From Bacillota bacterium (GTDB lineage: Bacteria > Bacillota > Clostridia > Lachnospirales > Lachnospiraceae): DNA of 64,000 bases. How positions within the stretch are numbered: position 1 is the first letter of the stretch; each line of letters starts with the position of its first letter. The DNA lies in the NCBI GenBank assembly GCA_023407575.1, contig JAEYLX010000006.1, positions 1 through 64,000 on the forward strand, given 5' to 3'. The notes beneath the pieces are model-generated. The model had not been told where the DNA came from. It saw only the letters and a list, made by a program, of their open reading frames with translations, and did no database searches. Positions 42,369 to 52,634 of the stretch are shown here, piece after piece. The position numbers were made by a program, and so were the translations under genes.

Positions 42369-43658
42369 TTAAGGTATTTGCTCAATTTCAAATTGAGTGT
42401 TAATCACTGCCCAAAGCTGTGGGACGAATTGCATTATATTCCATAAACCGCTTCCATTTAATCCTCTGTCAAATATAAGTTGCATATTTGCATCCATGCT
42501 TCTGGCATCCACAAACCATACAACATGTTCGATAGGAATCCCGGTTATTTGTGTATTATAAGTATAGAACGGTGTTTGGGACATTTCATCAAATTGAATG
42601 TTCACATTATATTCTTTAGCAAGAGCTATGGCAGAATCTAGTGATAATGAGGAAGCCTTTGACAGACCAATCGTATAAGGAAGTTCCCAATCATAAGCGA
42701 TTAATGGCAGACCTAACACCAATTTTCCCGGGAGCACCATGGGTGATAAATAATCAAGAAATTCATTAATCCTTGCAATTGATGCAACTGGTGCAGGTGG
42801 TCCCAGATAGGAACCCCATAGATAATTCAAAATAACTAATCCATCAGACTGTGTTGCAATCTTTGAATAATTAACCCTTTCATACGTGATCTCGGTTGCT
42901 GTAAAAAGGATATTCGGGTATATTGTTACGAAAAAAAATAAGCCTTCTTTTTTTAAACGGTTGTAGGCTTTTGTATTAAAACTTTCATAAGCAGACAGCG
43001 TCAAATTAGATAGTAATTCGTATGTTATGTTTATTCCATAATAACCTTTCTTTTTTAGTATAACTACCAAATTATCTATGAGTCTATCCATATTTTGTTC
43101 ATTATTTAGTATTGTAAATGCATTCTCAACATTTGTTTGACCCAGGGTTGATAAAGTATTAATAATCAATAAAGGTGATACCTTATAAGCCTTTGACATT
43201 TGCAGTATATCCGTATCATCAATATCAATAACTTCTCCATTACCTGTTACCCTGTATCCGAGCACGGAGAGGTAGGTTAAATATGGTAATGTTTTTCTAA
43301 GTATATCTCTGTTTATATAAGCACTTGCATATCCGTTTGTCGTGACCTTACGAATTTTTTTCCCGTAACTGATTATTAACGTATCACCAGGAAAAATATA
43401 TTGCCTATCTGCAAGAAAAGGATTGTTTCTTAGCAAATCTAATATGGTGACCCCGTTTTTATCTGCAATATTCGGCAATGTATCACCATTTTGAACGATG
43501 TAGGTTGTCTCTGGAAATGCAATAACAATAGCCTGCCCAGGAACTAATTTACCTGATGCTGCAATTCCATTAACCAAAAATATTAATTCAAGCGAAACAC
43601 CATATAAAGTAGCGATTGATTCAATAGTTTCACCACTTTGTACAACATGTATTATCAT
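42369..43658 (-). CDS. LysM-GH18 spore-type glycosidase
   Basis: 429 residues. Two LysM units at 1-45 (VVQSGETIESIATLYGVS) and 50-95 (YIVQNGDTLPNIADKNGV) bind peptidoglycan. A GH18 barrel covers 110-429 with DGLVILNYLWG near 272 and LVLGLPLIAYDWEL near 315, as in YaaH/SleL cortex-lytic enzymes of spore formers. The usual DxxDxE acid pair is not clear, so activity needs testing. It is transcribed alone and without a signal peptide, as is common for spore-coat proteins. Confidence 0.75.
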   Translation of the reverse strand: MIIHVVQSGETIESIATLYGVSLELIFLVNGIAASGKLVPGQAIVIAFPETTYIVQNGDTLPNIADKNGVTILDLLRNNPFLADRQYIFPGDTLIISYGKKIRKVTTNGYASAYINRDILRKTLPYLTYLSVLGYRVTGNGEVIDIDDTDILQMSKAYKVSPLLIINTLSTLGQTNVENAFTILNNEQNMDRLIDNLVVILKKKGYYGINITYELLSNLTLSAYESFNTKAYNRLKKEGLFFFVTIYPNILFTATEITYERVNYSKIATQSDGLVILNYLWGSYLGPPAPVASIARINEFLDYLSPMVLPGKLVLGLPLIAYDWELPYTIGLSKASSLSLDSAIALAKEYNVNIQFDEMSQTPFYTYNTQITGIPIEHVVWFVDARSMDANMQLIFDRGLNGSGLWNIMQFVPQLWAVINTQFEIEQIP

Positions 43659-43774
43659 AATAATAACCTTATTTCTATGTACTTAAGAATATTATATGAA
43701 ATCTGTTTCCGTTAATTGAATTTTCTTGATACCTAGCTTAGGAACAACAGAAAACTTATTTGTGTTTACGACAA

Positions 43775-44044
43775 TCATTCCGCACTCCACAAAGTATCCT
43801 TTGGTTTTGGACAAGAAAGGCCTTTTTTCACTGCTCTTGCTGCTATAAAGCAACCGCAATATCTGCACATTCCATTTAAGTTACTTTCACAGGTAGCGCA
43901 AATCTTTAATCTTTTCTCATATATTTCGTCACTTACCTTAATCTCAGGATCAAGATTAGCTATATAGTTCTGTAATTCTTTATCCAAATCTTTCTCATAC
44001 ATCTCTTTTAAAATAGAGCACCATTTACAAGCTACTTTCTCCAT
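43775..44044 (-). CDS. DUF6171 small Cys-rich protein
   Basis: 89 residues. CKWC near 7, CATC near 49, CRYCGC near 58 and C near 77 form likely zinc sites; RLKICATCESNLNGMCRYCG is the family signature of DUF6171. No function is known. It stands alone between the GH18 gene and the fatty-acid operon. Confidence 0.75.
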   Translation of the reverse strand: MEKVACKWCSILKEMYEKDLDKELQNYIANLDPEIKVSDEIYEKRLKICATCESNLNGMCRYCGCFIAARAVKKGLSCPKPKDTLWSAE

Positions 44045-44165
44045 GCAATTCCATCCTTCAAGTAATAACTGCAGGCTTCTTCATCAGTTCAATGCAGCTT
44101 TCTTAAACTTTATATTTAGTTTAACTATATCATATCTATAATATATTATACAACACATGTCTAAA

Positions 44166-44203
44166 CTAAAAACAAGGGATTGCATACAAACACCAACCCC
44201 TTG
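44166..44203 (-). terminator. Terminator of the fatty-acid operon
   Basis: Minus strand CAAGGGGTTG and CAATCCCTTG form a 10-base stem followed by TTTTTAG, about 70 bases past the accA stop. Confidence 0.7.
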
Positions 44204-44270
44204 ACTTCTATATATTTTTTAATACCCATAATAAATAAACAGCTACATTATTGGTTCTATAACTGATACA

Positions 44271-45056
44271 TCACATTTTTCTATACTTTTGATAGCGTCT
44301 CTCAAGAAGTTCTTCCACCGGAAGCTCCATTAGGTTCTGTAAATCCTGCTCAATAATTCCCTTGATGTTCTGTGCACACTGATTATAATCATTATGTGCA
44401 CCTCCTGTGGGCTCTGGAATAATACCGTCAATAATCGAGAATTGCAGCAAGTCCTGTGCGGTTAACTTCATGTCATTTGCAGCTTGCTCCGCTTTCGTAG
44501 AATCCTTATAAAGAATACTTGCAAATCCCTCTGGCGATAAAATTGCATAAATTGCATGCTCCAGCATATATACCTTATCCGCGACGCCGAGAGCTAGTGC
44601 ACCACCACTTCCACCTTCTGAAATAACAACTGATATAATTGGAGTCTTGAGTAACATCATTTCTGCAAGGTTAGTGGCTATGGCTTCCCCCTGTCCTCGC
44701 TCTTCTGCTCCAAGGCCACAGAAAGCACCCGGTGTATCAATAAAGCAAATAACCGGACGACGGAATTTCTCTGCCTGCTTCATCAGTCGCAGTGCTTTGC
44801 GATATCCCTCAGGATGAGGCATGGAGAAATTTCTTGCTATATTTTCCTTTGTATTTCTTCCCTTTTGCTGTGCAATCACAGTGACAGGTATATCACCAAA
44901 AAAAGCAATTCCTCCAACAATTGCCTGGTCCTCGCCAAAGTAGCGATCACCATGCATTTCCATGAATTGATCAAAGATACGATCAATATAGTCCAGGCTG
45001 GTTGGTCTGACAGGCATTCGTGCTAGTTTGACTTTTTCCCATGGTGAAATTTCCAT
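44271..45056 (-). CDS. accA: Acetyl-CoA carboxylase carboxyltransferase alpha
   Basis: About 261 residues. The start MEISPWEKVKLARMPVRPT is set by GAAAGGCAGGG before ATG 45056. MHGDRYFGEDQAIVGGIA near 30 and the crotonase-fold stretch GRNTKENIARNFSMPHPEGY near 70 with SEGGSGGALALGVAD near 140 are typical. With AccD it moves the carboxyl group from biotin to acetyl-CoA to make malonyl-CoA. Last gene of the operon; in many Firmicutes accA follows accD as here. Confidence 0.95.
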   Translation of the reverse strand: MEISPWEKVKLARMPVRPTSLDYIDRIFDQFMEMHGDRYFGEDQAIVGGIAFFGDIPVTVIAQQKGRNTKENIARNFSMPHPEGYRKALRLMKQAEKFRRPVICFIDTPGAFCGLGAEERGQGEAIATNLAEMMLLKTPIISVVISEGGSGGALALGVADKVYMLEHAIYAILSPEGFASILYKDSTKAEQAANDMKLTAQDLLQFSIIDGIIPEPTGGAHNDYNQCAQNIKGIIEQDLQNLMELPVEELLERRYQKYRKM

Positions 45057-45180
45057 ATAATAAACCCTGCCTTTCACAATGCCTGCAAAACTTTGGATTG
45101 CAGACACACTATATTCCATATAACACAACTCATTTTAATATAATATTAAATAAATCCCACATATATTAAACCTTAAGCTT

Positions 45181-46083
45181 TTATCTTCTGTCATTAAAAT
45201 TTCCTGCTGCTGGAGAATGTATCTTAAGAATTGTACCTAAAGTATGCTTTAGGTGATCTCGGGGAACAATCTGGTCTACGAAACCATGTTCCAATAGAAA
45301 TTCTGCTCGTTGAAAACCCTCCGGGAGCTTTTGCCCAATTGTCTGTTCAATTACCCTTGGCCCAGCAAATCCAATCAATGCTCCAGGTTCAGCAAGAATA
45401 ATGTCACCCAGCATGGCAAAACTCGCTGTAACACCACCGGTGGTTGGATCTGTTAGTACGGTTATATATAAGAGTCCTGCTTCAGAGTGCTTTGCCACGG
45501 CTGCACTTACTTTAGCCATTTGCATCAAAGAAAATATACCTTCTTGCATTCTAGCACCACCAGAGGCAGTGAACACAATTACCGGAAGCCTTTCCTTTGT
45601 GCCTCTTTCAAATAATCTCGCAAGCTTATCACCAACTGCAGTACCCATACTTCCCATAAAAAAGGCAGCATCCATGACACCTATCAATGCCGTTAACCCG
45701 TCAATCTTACCTTTGCCGGTGACGATTCCATCCACTAATCCAGTTTGTGTCTGAGTTTTTATTAGTTTATCCCCATATCCGGGAAATCCAAGTGGATCTC
45801 TGGTAGTAACTTGTGCATCTAACTCCAATAGTTCTCCATCATCTAAGATCATGGCAATACGCTCATTGGAGGAGACCTTGAAATTATGCCCGCATTCGTC
45901 ACATCGCTTATAGTTCTTAAGTAAAAGCTTTGTATAAATAACTTTCCCGCATTTAGGACATTTCGTCATAATACCTTGCGGTACATTGGGACGTTCCTCT
46001 TCAGGCCGTTCGATATCCTGCGGTCTGGCACGATATATTTTTGAAGTAGCATACTGTTTTGTCTTAAATGGATTTTTATTCAT
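45181..46083 (-). CDS. accD: Acetyl-CoA carboxylase carboxyltransferase beta
   Basis: About 300 residues. The zinc finger CPKCGKVIYTKLLLKNYKRC with a second CxxC (CDECGHNF) lies near 42-68, then the carboxyltransferase core with TASGGARMQEG near 170 and GFAGPRVIEQTIGQ near 238. ATG 46083 is preceded by GAGGGAAAG. It forms the transferase with AccA and lies four bases after accC, so the two are coupled. Confidence 0.95.
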   Translation of the reverse strand: MNKNPFKTKQYATSKIYRARPQDIERPEEERPNVPQGIMTKCPKCGKVIYTKLLLKNYKRCDECGHNFKVSSNERIAMILDDGELLELDAQVTTRDPLGFPGYGDKLIKTQTQTGLVDGIVTGKGKIDGLTALIGVMDAAFFMGSMGTAVGDKLARLFERGTKERLPVIVFTASGGARMQEGIFSLMQMAKVSAAVAKHSEAGLLYITVLTDPTTGGVTASFAMLGDIILAEPGALIGFAGPRVIEQTIGQKLPEGFQRAEFLLEHGFVDQIVPRDHLKHTLGTILKIHSPAAGNFNDRR

Positions 46084-46087
46084 AATC

Positions 46088-47422
46088 CTACTTTCCCTCA
46101 ATTAAGCCAGTATGATAATTACCGGAGATGATTTCATCTCTCTCTAACAAATCATACTGATACTCCACATTGGTCGAAATGCCGTCGATTATTAGTTCTG
46201 ATAAAGCACGTTTCATTCTGCTAATGGCCTCTTCTCTGTCTTTCCCGTAAGCAATCACCTTTGCTAACATGGAATCATAGCAGGCTGGTACTACATAGCC
46301 TGGATACAGAGCACTGTCTACACGAATTCCAAAGCCTCCAGGAAATAACACATTTTCGATGCGTCCGGGACAAGGCATAAAATTCTTTGTGGGATCTTCG
46401 GCATTAATTCTACACTCAATTGCATGACCTTTAAATTCTATATTTTCCTGACGATACGGCATTGCCTCACCGTCTGCTATTCTAATCTGCGCTTTAATCA
46501 TATCAATTCCGGTAACCATTTCTGTTACTGGATGTTCCACCTGAATTCTGGTATTCATCTCCATGAAATAATAATTACCTTGGTTATCTAAAAGAAATTC
46601 TATCGTACCTGCATTAATATATCCAGTTGCCTGTGCTGCCTTAACTGCAGCAGTTCCCATTTTCTTACGTAGCTCAGCAGTCATTATTGCGGAAGGTGAT
46701 TCCTCCATCATCTTCTGATTTCTTCTCTGCACCGAGCAGTCACGCTCGCCCAAATGAACGACATTACCATAGCTATCCGCTAAAATCTGAAACTCAATAT
46801 GTTTTGGGTGAATAATTAATTTCTCCATGTATAGATTGTCATCACCAAAACCAGCTTTTGCTTCCGCTTTTGCTGACAGGTATAAGCGTTCCAGATCTTC
46901 TGCCTCAAATACAGCTCTCATCCCTTTACCGCCACCACCTGCGCTGGCCTTAATCATGACCGGATATCCTATTTTTGCAGCCAAATCCTGAGCATCCTTT
47001 ACTGTTTCAACCACTCCATCAGAGCCTGGAACCACAGGTACCCCTGCTTGCTGCATCGTTTCTCTGGCTCTTGATTTGTTACCCATTAAATCTATTGTAT
47101 CTGCCTTTGGTCCGATGAAGGTAATATTACAGTCCTCACACATTCTTGCAAAGGAGCTATTCTCTGATAAGAAACCAAACCCTGGATGTATTGCTGTGGC
47201 TCCTGTTAATACAGTCGCACTAATTATGTTCTGCATGTTTAAATAACTATCCTTGGATTTTGCAGGACCGATGCATACTGCCTCATCTGCCAGCATTACA
47301 TGCAAAGCTTCTTTGTCAGCCTCTGAATAAACAGCAACTGTTTCAATCCCCATTTCTTTGCATGCACGGATAATTCTCACTGCAATTTCGCCACGGTTTG
47401 CTATTAATATTTTTTTAAACAT
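46088..47422 (-). CDS. accC: Biotin carboxylase
   Basis: 444 residues. FKKILIANRGEIAVRIIRAC at the N-terminus, KASAGGGGKGMR near 159 (ATP loop), RDCSVQRRNQK near 236 and EMNTRIQVEHPVTE near 288 are standard biotin carboxylase motifs. It carboxylates biotin on AccB with ATP and bicarbonate. AAGGAGAGC precedes ATG 47422; the longer frame upstream is not used. Confidence 0.96.
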   Translation of the reverse strand: MFKKILIANRGEIAVRIIRACKEMGIETVAVYSEADKEALHVMLADEAVCIGPAKSKDSYLNMQNIISATVLTGATAIHPGFGFLSENSSFARMCEDCNITFIGPKADTIDLMGNKSRARETMQQAGVPVVPGSDGVVETVKDAQDLAAKIGYPVMIKASAGGGGKGMRAVFEAEDLERLYLSAKAEAKAGFGDDNLYMEKLIIHPKHIEFQILADSYGNVVHLGERDCSVQRRNQKMMEESPSAIMTAELRKKMGTAAVKAAQATGYINAGTIEFLLDNQGNYYFMEMNTRIQVEHPVTEMVTGIDMIKAQIRIADGEAMPYRQENIEFKGHAIECRINAEDPTKNFMPCPGRIENVLFPGGFGIRVDSALYPGYVVPACYDSMLAKVIAYGKDREEAISRMKRALSELIIDGISTNVEYQYDLLERDEIISGNYHTGLIEGK

Positions 47423-47571
47423 CCTAGCTCTCCTTGATAATAGTCTAGATGAAATCCTTATTCTATACTTAAACATCGCAGTACTATCTCTTTTGCTTTG
47501 CTTGGTAAATTCAAATGAGTTAAAATCTTAGCTGCGAAGTTTGAGTTTTATTTTAAATCGAAGTCCTAGCG

Positions 47572-47994
47572 TTAGGTTATTGCAAAGGTAAGTATAGCCT
47601 CTGTTGCTATTTTATCTCCCACATAGGCAATTGCAGTTCCTACCCCAAAGCTTCCTTTATGTTTTGTAATTTCAACCTTTAGGGTTAACACGTCACCAGG
47701 AACTACCTGACGCTTAAATTTAACTTTATCCATTCCGCCGAATAAAACTATTTTCCCTACATTTCCGGGTAAAGTGAGCATACAGATTGCTCCCATCTGT
47801 GCTAGGGCTTCTAAAATTAATACACCTGGCATTACTGCTTTACCTGGAAAATGTCCTTGAAAAAAAGGCTCATTCATTGTAACACATTTTACTCCTGTTG
47901 CTCCGATACCCGGTTCCAATTCATCCACACGATCAACTAGTAAAAACGGAGGGCGATGTGGCAGAATCTTTTGTATTTCGTCTATATTTAACAT
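47572..47994 (-). CDS. fabZ: 3-hydroxyacyl-ACP dehydratase
   Basis: 140 residues. LPHRPPFLLVDRV near residue 10, the hot-dog helix GHFPGKAVMPGVLILEAL near 48-65 with catalytic H and E, and KVKFKRQVVPGD near 90 identify FabZ. It dehydrates 3-hydroxyacyl-ACP. It lies between accB and accC, a common Firmicute arrangement. Confidence 0.95.
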   Translation of the reverse strand: MLNIDEIQKILPHRPPFLLVDRVDELEPGIGATGVKCVTMNEPFFQGHFPGKAVMPGVLILEALAQMGAICMLTLPGNVGKIVLFGGMDKVKFKRQVVPGDVLTLKVEITKHKGSFGVGTAIAYVGDKIATEAILTFAIT

Positions 47995-48094
47995 TCCATA
48001 ACCATGCCTTTCAACTACATATATTAATTATGATACGTATTCTAGCTTTTATAACTCAATCCATTTACTGAACAAGATGAAACGATAAATCGTT

Positions 48095-48622
48095 TCACTT
48101 GTCATGAATTAAAAATAAAGGCTTACCGAACTCAACCATCTCTTCATTATTAACTAGTATTTTAACTACTTCTCCATCGTATTCACTTTCAATTTCATTC
48201 ATCAGCTTCATTGCCTCAATAATACATAGTACCTGACCCTTTTTCACTTTGTCACCTACCTTGACAAAGGGTGGTTTCTCTGGAGAAGCTGCAGTATAGA
48301 AGGTTCCTACCATAGGGGATACCACCTTCTTACCGGACAGTTCTTCTACTACCGGTTCTACGCTGTCATTTACTGCAACACTGGTATTAATAGAAAGGGT
48401 TGGTGCAGGCTGCTGTATTTGAGACTGAACAGGCACAGACGGCATTAGCCCTGGCAACATTCCAGGCATAAATGCTGGATACGTAGCAACTTGTGTATCA
48501 GAATCCTGCTTAGGAGCTGACTTCTCGAGAACGATATGAAGACCTTCTTCCTCTATTTCAAGTTTTGTAAGATCCGTCTGATTCATTTCTTTCATCAAAT
48601 TAAGAATTACCTTATAGTCCAC
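48095..48622 (-). CDS. accB: Biotin carboxyl carrier protein
   Basis: 175 residues. An N-terminal helix (DYKVILNLMKEMNQTDL), a Pro/Ala/Val-rich linker with Met-Pro repeats near 50-75 and a C-terminal biotinyl domain with CIIEAMKLMNEIE near 133, Lys being the biotin site. It carries biotin between AccC and AccA/AccD. It starts two bases after fabF ends. Confidence 0.95.
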   Translation of the reverse strand: MDYKVILNLMKEMNQTDLTKLEIEEEGLHIVLEKSAPKQDSDTQVATYPAFMPGMLPGLMPSVPVQSQIQQPAPTLSINTSVAVNDSVEPVVEELSGKKVVSPMVGTFYTAASPEKPPFVKVGDKVKKGQVLCIIEAMKLMNEIESEYDGEVVKILVNNEEMVEFGKPLFLIHDK

Positions 48623-48624
48623 GA

Positions 48625-49863
48625 TTATACCTCCATGTTTTTAAATATCAAAGTAGCATTGTGCCCACCAAAGCCAAGGGAATTTGACATTGCATAGGAA
48701 ACACTTGCCTGGCGACCAACGCCAGGAACATAATCCAGGTCACATTCCTCATCTGGAACGGTTAACCCAATGGTGGCCGGTATGAAACTCTTTTCTATTG
48801 ACTTTATACAAACAATTGCTTCTACTGCTCCTGCTGCACCAAGTAAATGCCCAACCATTGATTTAGTAGAACTAACTGGTACCTGAAATGCAGCGTCACC
48901 CAATGCAAGCTTTATCGCCTGTGTCTCCACCTTATCGTTCGTCGGAGTGCTGGTTCCATGAGCATTAATATAGGAAACGTCTTTCGGGCTAATATTCGCT
49001 TCTTCCATCGCAAGTGTCATAGCCCGTGCTCCACCTTCCCCTTCCGGTGATGGTGCGGTTATATGATACGCATCACAAGTGGATCCATAGCCGACAACCT
49101 CAGCATATATTTTAGCTCCTCTAGCTTTTGCATGCTCATACTCCTCAAGGACTAGAACACCTGCGCCTTCTCCCATTACAAATCCATTTCTTTCTTTATC
49201 AAAGGGAATAGAGGCTCTTTTAGGGTCCTTACTGGTAGAAAGGGCCGTTAAGGACTGAAAACCTGCAACTGCAAGCGGTGTGATAGAACCTTCTGTTCCA
49301 CCCGCTAATATAACATCTGCATAACCATGTTTAATATTACGAAACGCTTCTCCAATGCAATTAGTACCAGTTGCGCAAGCCGTAACAACATTAGTACAAA
49401 CGCCTTTCGCTCCAAATTTAATTGCAATATTTCCAGCTGCCATGTTGGTAATTGTCATTGGTATAAACAATGGATTTACTCTCTTTGGCCCTTTGTCTCG
49501 TAAGGTATTGGTTTCTTTCTCAATATCATCAATTGCTCCGATACCGGAACCTACAATAACACCAAAGCGATCCATATTAGTCTCGGTAAGATTAATTTTA
49601 GAGTCATCAACGGCTTCCTTTGCAGCAGCCACTGCTAATTGAGAAAAGCGATCCATTCTCTTAGCTTCCTTTATATCCATTGTCTGTTTTGGATCAAAAT
49701 CCTTCACCTGTGCGGCTAATCTGGCATTATAACCTTCCGTATCAAACCGATCAATGAAATCAATTCCACATACACCAGCCATAACATTATCAAAAAAATC
49801 TTCTACATTATTACCAATTGGTGTAATAGCACCCATTCCTGTAACAACCACTCTACGAATCAT
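48625..49863 (-). CDS. fabF: 3-oxoacyl-ACP synthase II
   Basis: 412 residues. RRVVVTGMGAITPIG at the start, VTACATGTNCIGEAF near 160 with the catalytic Cys, NAHGTSTPTND near 298 (His) and STKSMVGHLLGAAGAVE near 330 (Lys, His) make the triad of FabF. It elongates acyl-ACP with malonyl-ACP. The GGAGG site favours ATG 49863 over the adjacent upstream ATG. Confidence 0.96.
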   Translation of the reverse strand: MIRRVVVTGMGAITPIGNNVEDFFDNVMAGVCGIDFIDRFDTEGYNARLAAQVKDFDPKQTMDIKEAKRMDRFSQLAVAAAKEAVDDSKINLTETNMDRFGVIVGSGIGAIDDIEKETNTLRDKGPKRVNPLFIPMTITNMAAGNIAIKFGAKGVCTNVVTACATGTNCIGEAFRNIKHGYADVILAGGTEGSITPLAVAGFQSLTALSTSKDPKRASIPFDKERNGFVMGEGAGVLVLEEYEHAKARGAKIYAEVVGYGSTCDAYHITAPSPEGEGGARAMTLAMEEANISPKDVSYINAHGTSTPTNDKVETQAIKLALGDAAFQVPVSSTKSMVGHLLGAAGAVEAIVCIKSIEKSFIPATIGLTVPDEECDLDYVPGVGRQASVSYAMSNSLGFGGHNATLIFKNMEV

Positions 49864-49934
49864 CATAACCTCCATGCTGCTGTCAGGCAGCTTTTTATTA
49901 ATATCTGCAACTCTTACCCTTAGGCTGTTAACAT

Positions 49935-50675
49935 CTACATCACCATACCACCATCAACCTGCAGCACCTGACCAGTGATATAATTCGCTGCCTCTGATGC
50001 TAGAAAGCTAACTGCACTGGCTACTTCAGCAGCTTTGCCATACCTGCGCAATGGAATATTAGTTATTGTGGCCTCTTTGATTTTATCAGACAAAGTTTCT
50101 GTCATATCTGTTTCAATAAAACCAGGGGCAACTGCGTTAACTGTAATACCTCTGGATGCTAATTCTCTAGCTGCTGTTTTTGTCATTCCGATTACTCCAG
50201 CTTTCGATGCAGCATAGTTAATCTGCCCAACATTACCGGCAATACCAACTACGGATGAGATATTAATTATTTTACCGCTCCTTTGTTTCAGCATTACATT
50301 TGACGCATGTTTCATACAGAAGAAAGTACCTTTTAAATTAATATCCAATACTTGATTAAAATCCTCGGAGGACATTCTCATCATAAGATTATCCTTTGTA
50401 ATACCAGCATTATTCACTAATACATCCAGTCTTCCATAATGATTAACTGCTTCTTGCAGAAGTTTTTTTGCCTCTTCCTCTTTACTAACATCTGCCTGAA
50501 TGGCGATTGCATCTCCGCCTAACTGTTTTATTTGGTTCAGCAACTCCTCAACTTGTGTAATACTGTTGCGATAGTTCAATACTACCTTAGAACCATATTC
50601 GGCAAATTGCAATGCAATTGACCTTCCAATTCCTCTTCCTGCACCGGTAATTACAGCAACTTTTCCTTTCAGCAT
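49935..50675 (-). CDS. fabG: 3-oxoacyl-ACP reductase
   Basis: 246 residues, short-chain dehydrogenase. TGAGRGIGRSIA near 12 binds NADPH, NNAGIT near 87, ISSVVGIAGNVGQINYAASKAG near 137-158 holds catalytic S, Y and K. It reduces 3-oxoacyl-ACP. It lies eight bases after fabD. Confidence 0.96.
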   Translation of the reverse strand: MLKGKVAVITGAGRGIGRSIALQFAEYGSKVVLNYRNSITQVEELLNQIKQLGGDAIAIQADVSKEEEAKKLLQEAVNHYGRLDVLVNNAGITKDNLMMRMSSEDFNQVLDINLKGTFFCMKHASNVMLKQRSGKIINISSVVGIAGNVGQINYAASKAGVIGMTKTAARELASRGITVNAVAPGFIETDMTETLSDKIKEATITNIPLRRYGKAAEVASAVSFLASEAANYITGQVLQVDGGMVM

Positions 50676-50683
50676 AAAACCTC

Positions 50684-51619
50684 CTAATTCACTAACGCAT
50701 TTATTGTCGCATCGAGTGTAGCAATATTTTCTACATTATAAATTGCTACTCCTCTGTCTATTTTCCTTACAAAGCCTGACAAGGTCTTTCCCGGTCCAAT
50801 TTCAACGAAGTTTTGAACCCCATCCTCCAGCATTTTTCTGATACTCTGCTCCCAAAGGACACTGCTCATAACCTGCCTGTATAATAAATCCTTTACTTCT
50901 TTCCTATCCTTAACATAATCTGCGTGTACATTACTGATTAACTTCTTATCAAATTCTCCAAGTTCCATTTCTTCCAGTACGGTCCTAAGCTGATCTGCTG
51001 CTGGCTTTAACATGGAAGTATGAAAGGGTGCACTTACCGCAAGATCCATGCATTTCATTGCGCCTTTTGCCTTTGCCAGCTTTGCAGCTTCATCAACAGC
51101 AGCAACTTCTCCACCTATAACAATCTGTCCCGGACAATTAAAATTAGCTGGCTCAACAATACCATATTGCTTTGCCTCTTCACACGCTTCTCTAACCTTC
51201 TCCTCAGAAAGCCCCAATACAGCATTCATTTTCCCAATGCCTACCGGTACTGCCTCCTGCATAAATCCGCCTCTTTTACGCACTAAGGGAACTACCTGTG
51301 AGAGGGAGAATGCTCCAGCTGCTGTTAAAGCTGAATACTCTCCAAGACTTAGCCCGGCTACCACCTCAGGTGTAATCCCTGCCTGACTGATAGCCCGATA
51401 TGCTGCTATTGACATGGTGACAACGGAGGGTTGTGTATTCTCTGTTCGATCCAGTTCTTCTTTCACACCTTCAAAAATCAACTTTGCCAAGTCAAGCTGA
51501 AGACTTTCACTTGCTTCCTCAAAGGTCTGTTTACAAATGGGAAAAGCTTCGTAAAGCTCTTTCCCCATACCAATGTATTGGGAACCCTGCCCTGAAAATA
51601 GAAATGCTGTCTTACTCAT
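50684..51619 (-). CDS. fabD: Malonyl-CoA:ACP transacylase
   Basis: 311 residues. FLFSGQGSQYIGMG at the start, VAGLSLGEYSALTAAG near 85-100 with the nucleophile Ser, QEAVPVGIGKMNAVLG near 117 and SAPFHTSMLKPA near 195 (His) match FabD. It loads malonate onto ACP. It begins two bases after the fabK stop. Confidence 0.96.
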   Translation of the reverse strand: MSKTAFLFSGQGSQYIGMGKELYEAFPICKQTFEEASESLQLDLAKLIFEGVKEELDRTENTQPSVVTMSIAAYRAISQAGITPEVVAGLSLGEYSALTAAGAFSLSQVVPLVRKRGGFMQEAVPVGIGKMNAVLGLSEEKVREACEEAKQYGIVEPANFNCPGQIVIGGEVAAVDEAAKLAKAKGAMKCMDLAVSAPFHTSMLKPAADQLRTVLEEMELGEFDKKLISNVHADYVKDRKEVKDLLYRQVMSSVLWEQSIRKMLEDGVQNFVEIGPGKTLSGFVRKIDRGVAIYNVENIATLDATINALVN

Positions 51620-51621
51620 CT

Positions 51622-52554
51622 CTACCTCCAGTCCTTGCTAAGTAAGTTTTGTGTTTCTTCAAATAATTCGAGAATTATGTCTTTACAACTTTGTTCTTTG
51701 CGAACAAGTGCTGCCACCTGGCCTGCCATGAAACTACCATAATCCATATCGCCCTGAACAGCTGCCTTTGCTAAGGCGCCAACTCCAAGTGCTTCAAACT
51801 CTTCTGCTGATGCTGCCTTTGCTTCCAGTTCGTTGAATTGACGTGTTAATTTATTCTTTAAAACTCTTACTGGGTGTCCGGTTGGACGTCCGGTAACAAC
51901 GGTATCAATATCTTTTGCATTTAAAACCTTTTGCTTGTAATTTGGATGCACGGTACATTCAAAAGCGGTAAGGAAACGTGTTCCTATCTGAATTGCTTCG
52001 GCACCAAGCATAAAGGCTGCTGCCGCACCTCTTCCGTCTGCAATACCTCCAGCAGCGATTACTGGAATATCAACTGCATCTACCACCTGTGGTACAAGTA
52101 CCATGGTTGTTAATTCACCAACGTGTCCGCCGGACTCTGTACCTTCTGCTATGATTGCATCTGCACCACTGCGTTCCATTCTCTTTGCAATCGCAACACT
52201 TGGAACCACAGGTATTACTTTGATTCCATGCGCTTTCCAAGCTTCCATGTATTTACCTGGAGCTCCTGCTCCAGTGGTAACTACCTTAACGCCTTCCTCG
52301 CATACCATCCTTGCAATGTCATCAGCATGTTCACTAAGTAACATAATATTGACGGCAAAGGGCTTCTTTGTCATTTGCTTTGCTTTTCTAACCTCTTCGC
52401 GTACATATTCTACTGGAGCTGTACCACCCGCTATAATTCCAAGACCACCAGCTTCTGATACTGCTGCCGCTAAAGATGCGTCTGATATTCTAGCCATAGC
52501 TCCCTGGAAAATAGGGTACTCTATATTTAATAGTTCACAAATTCTTGATTTCAT
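51622..52554 (-). CDS. fabK: Enoyl-ACP reductase, flavin type
   Basis: 310 residues. YPIFQGAMARISDASLAAAV near 13, NIMLLSEHADD near 70, TTGAGAPGKYM near 93, EGTESGGHVGELTTM near 135 (catalytic His) and AAGGIADGRG near 165 show the FMN-dependent FabK type rather than FabI. It makes the final reduction of each cycle with NADH. GGAGGC precedes ATG 52554. It replaces fabI in the operon, as in streptococci and many clostridia. Confidence 0.95.
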   Translation of the reverse strand: MKSRICELLNIEYPIFQGAMARISDASLAAAVSEAGGLGIIAGGTAPVEYVREEVRKAKQMTKKPFAVNIMLLSEHADDIARMVCEEGVKVVTTGAGAPGKYMEAWKAHGIKVIPVVPSVAIAKRMERSGADAIIAEGTESGGHVGELTTMVLVPQVVDAVDIPVIAAGGIADGRGAAAAFMLGAEAIQIGTRFLTAFECTVHPNYKQKVLNAKDIDTVVTGRPTGHPVRVLKNKLTRQFNELEAKAASAEEFEALGVGALAKAAVQGDMDYGSFMAGQVAALVRKEQSCKDIILELFEETQNLLSKDWR

Positions 52555-52634
52555 ACTTGCCTCCATGATGGTGCTTTGCAATAACACAATTTAAATCGTC
52601 ACATATAATGAGCTATAGAACTATATTTCAGCTA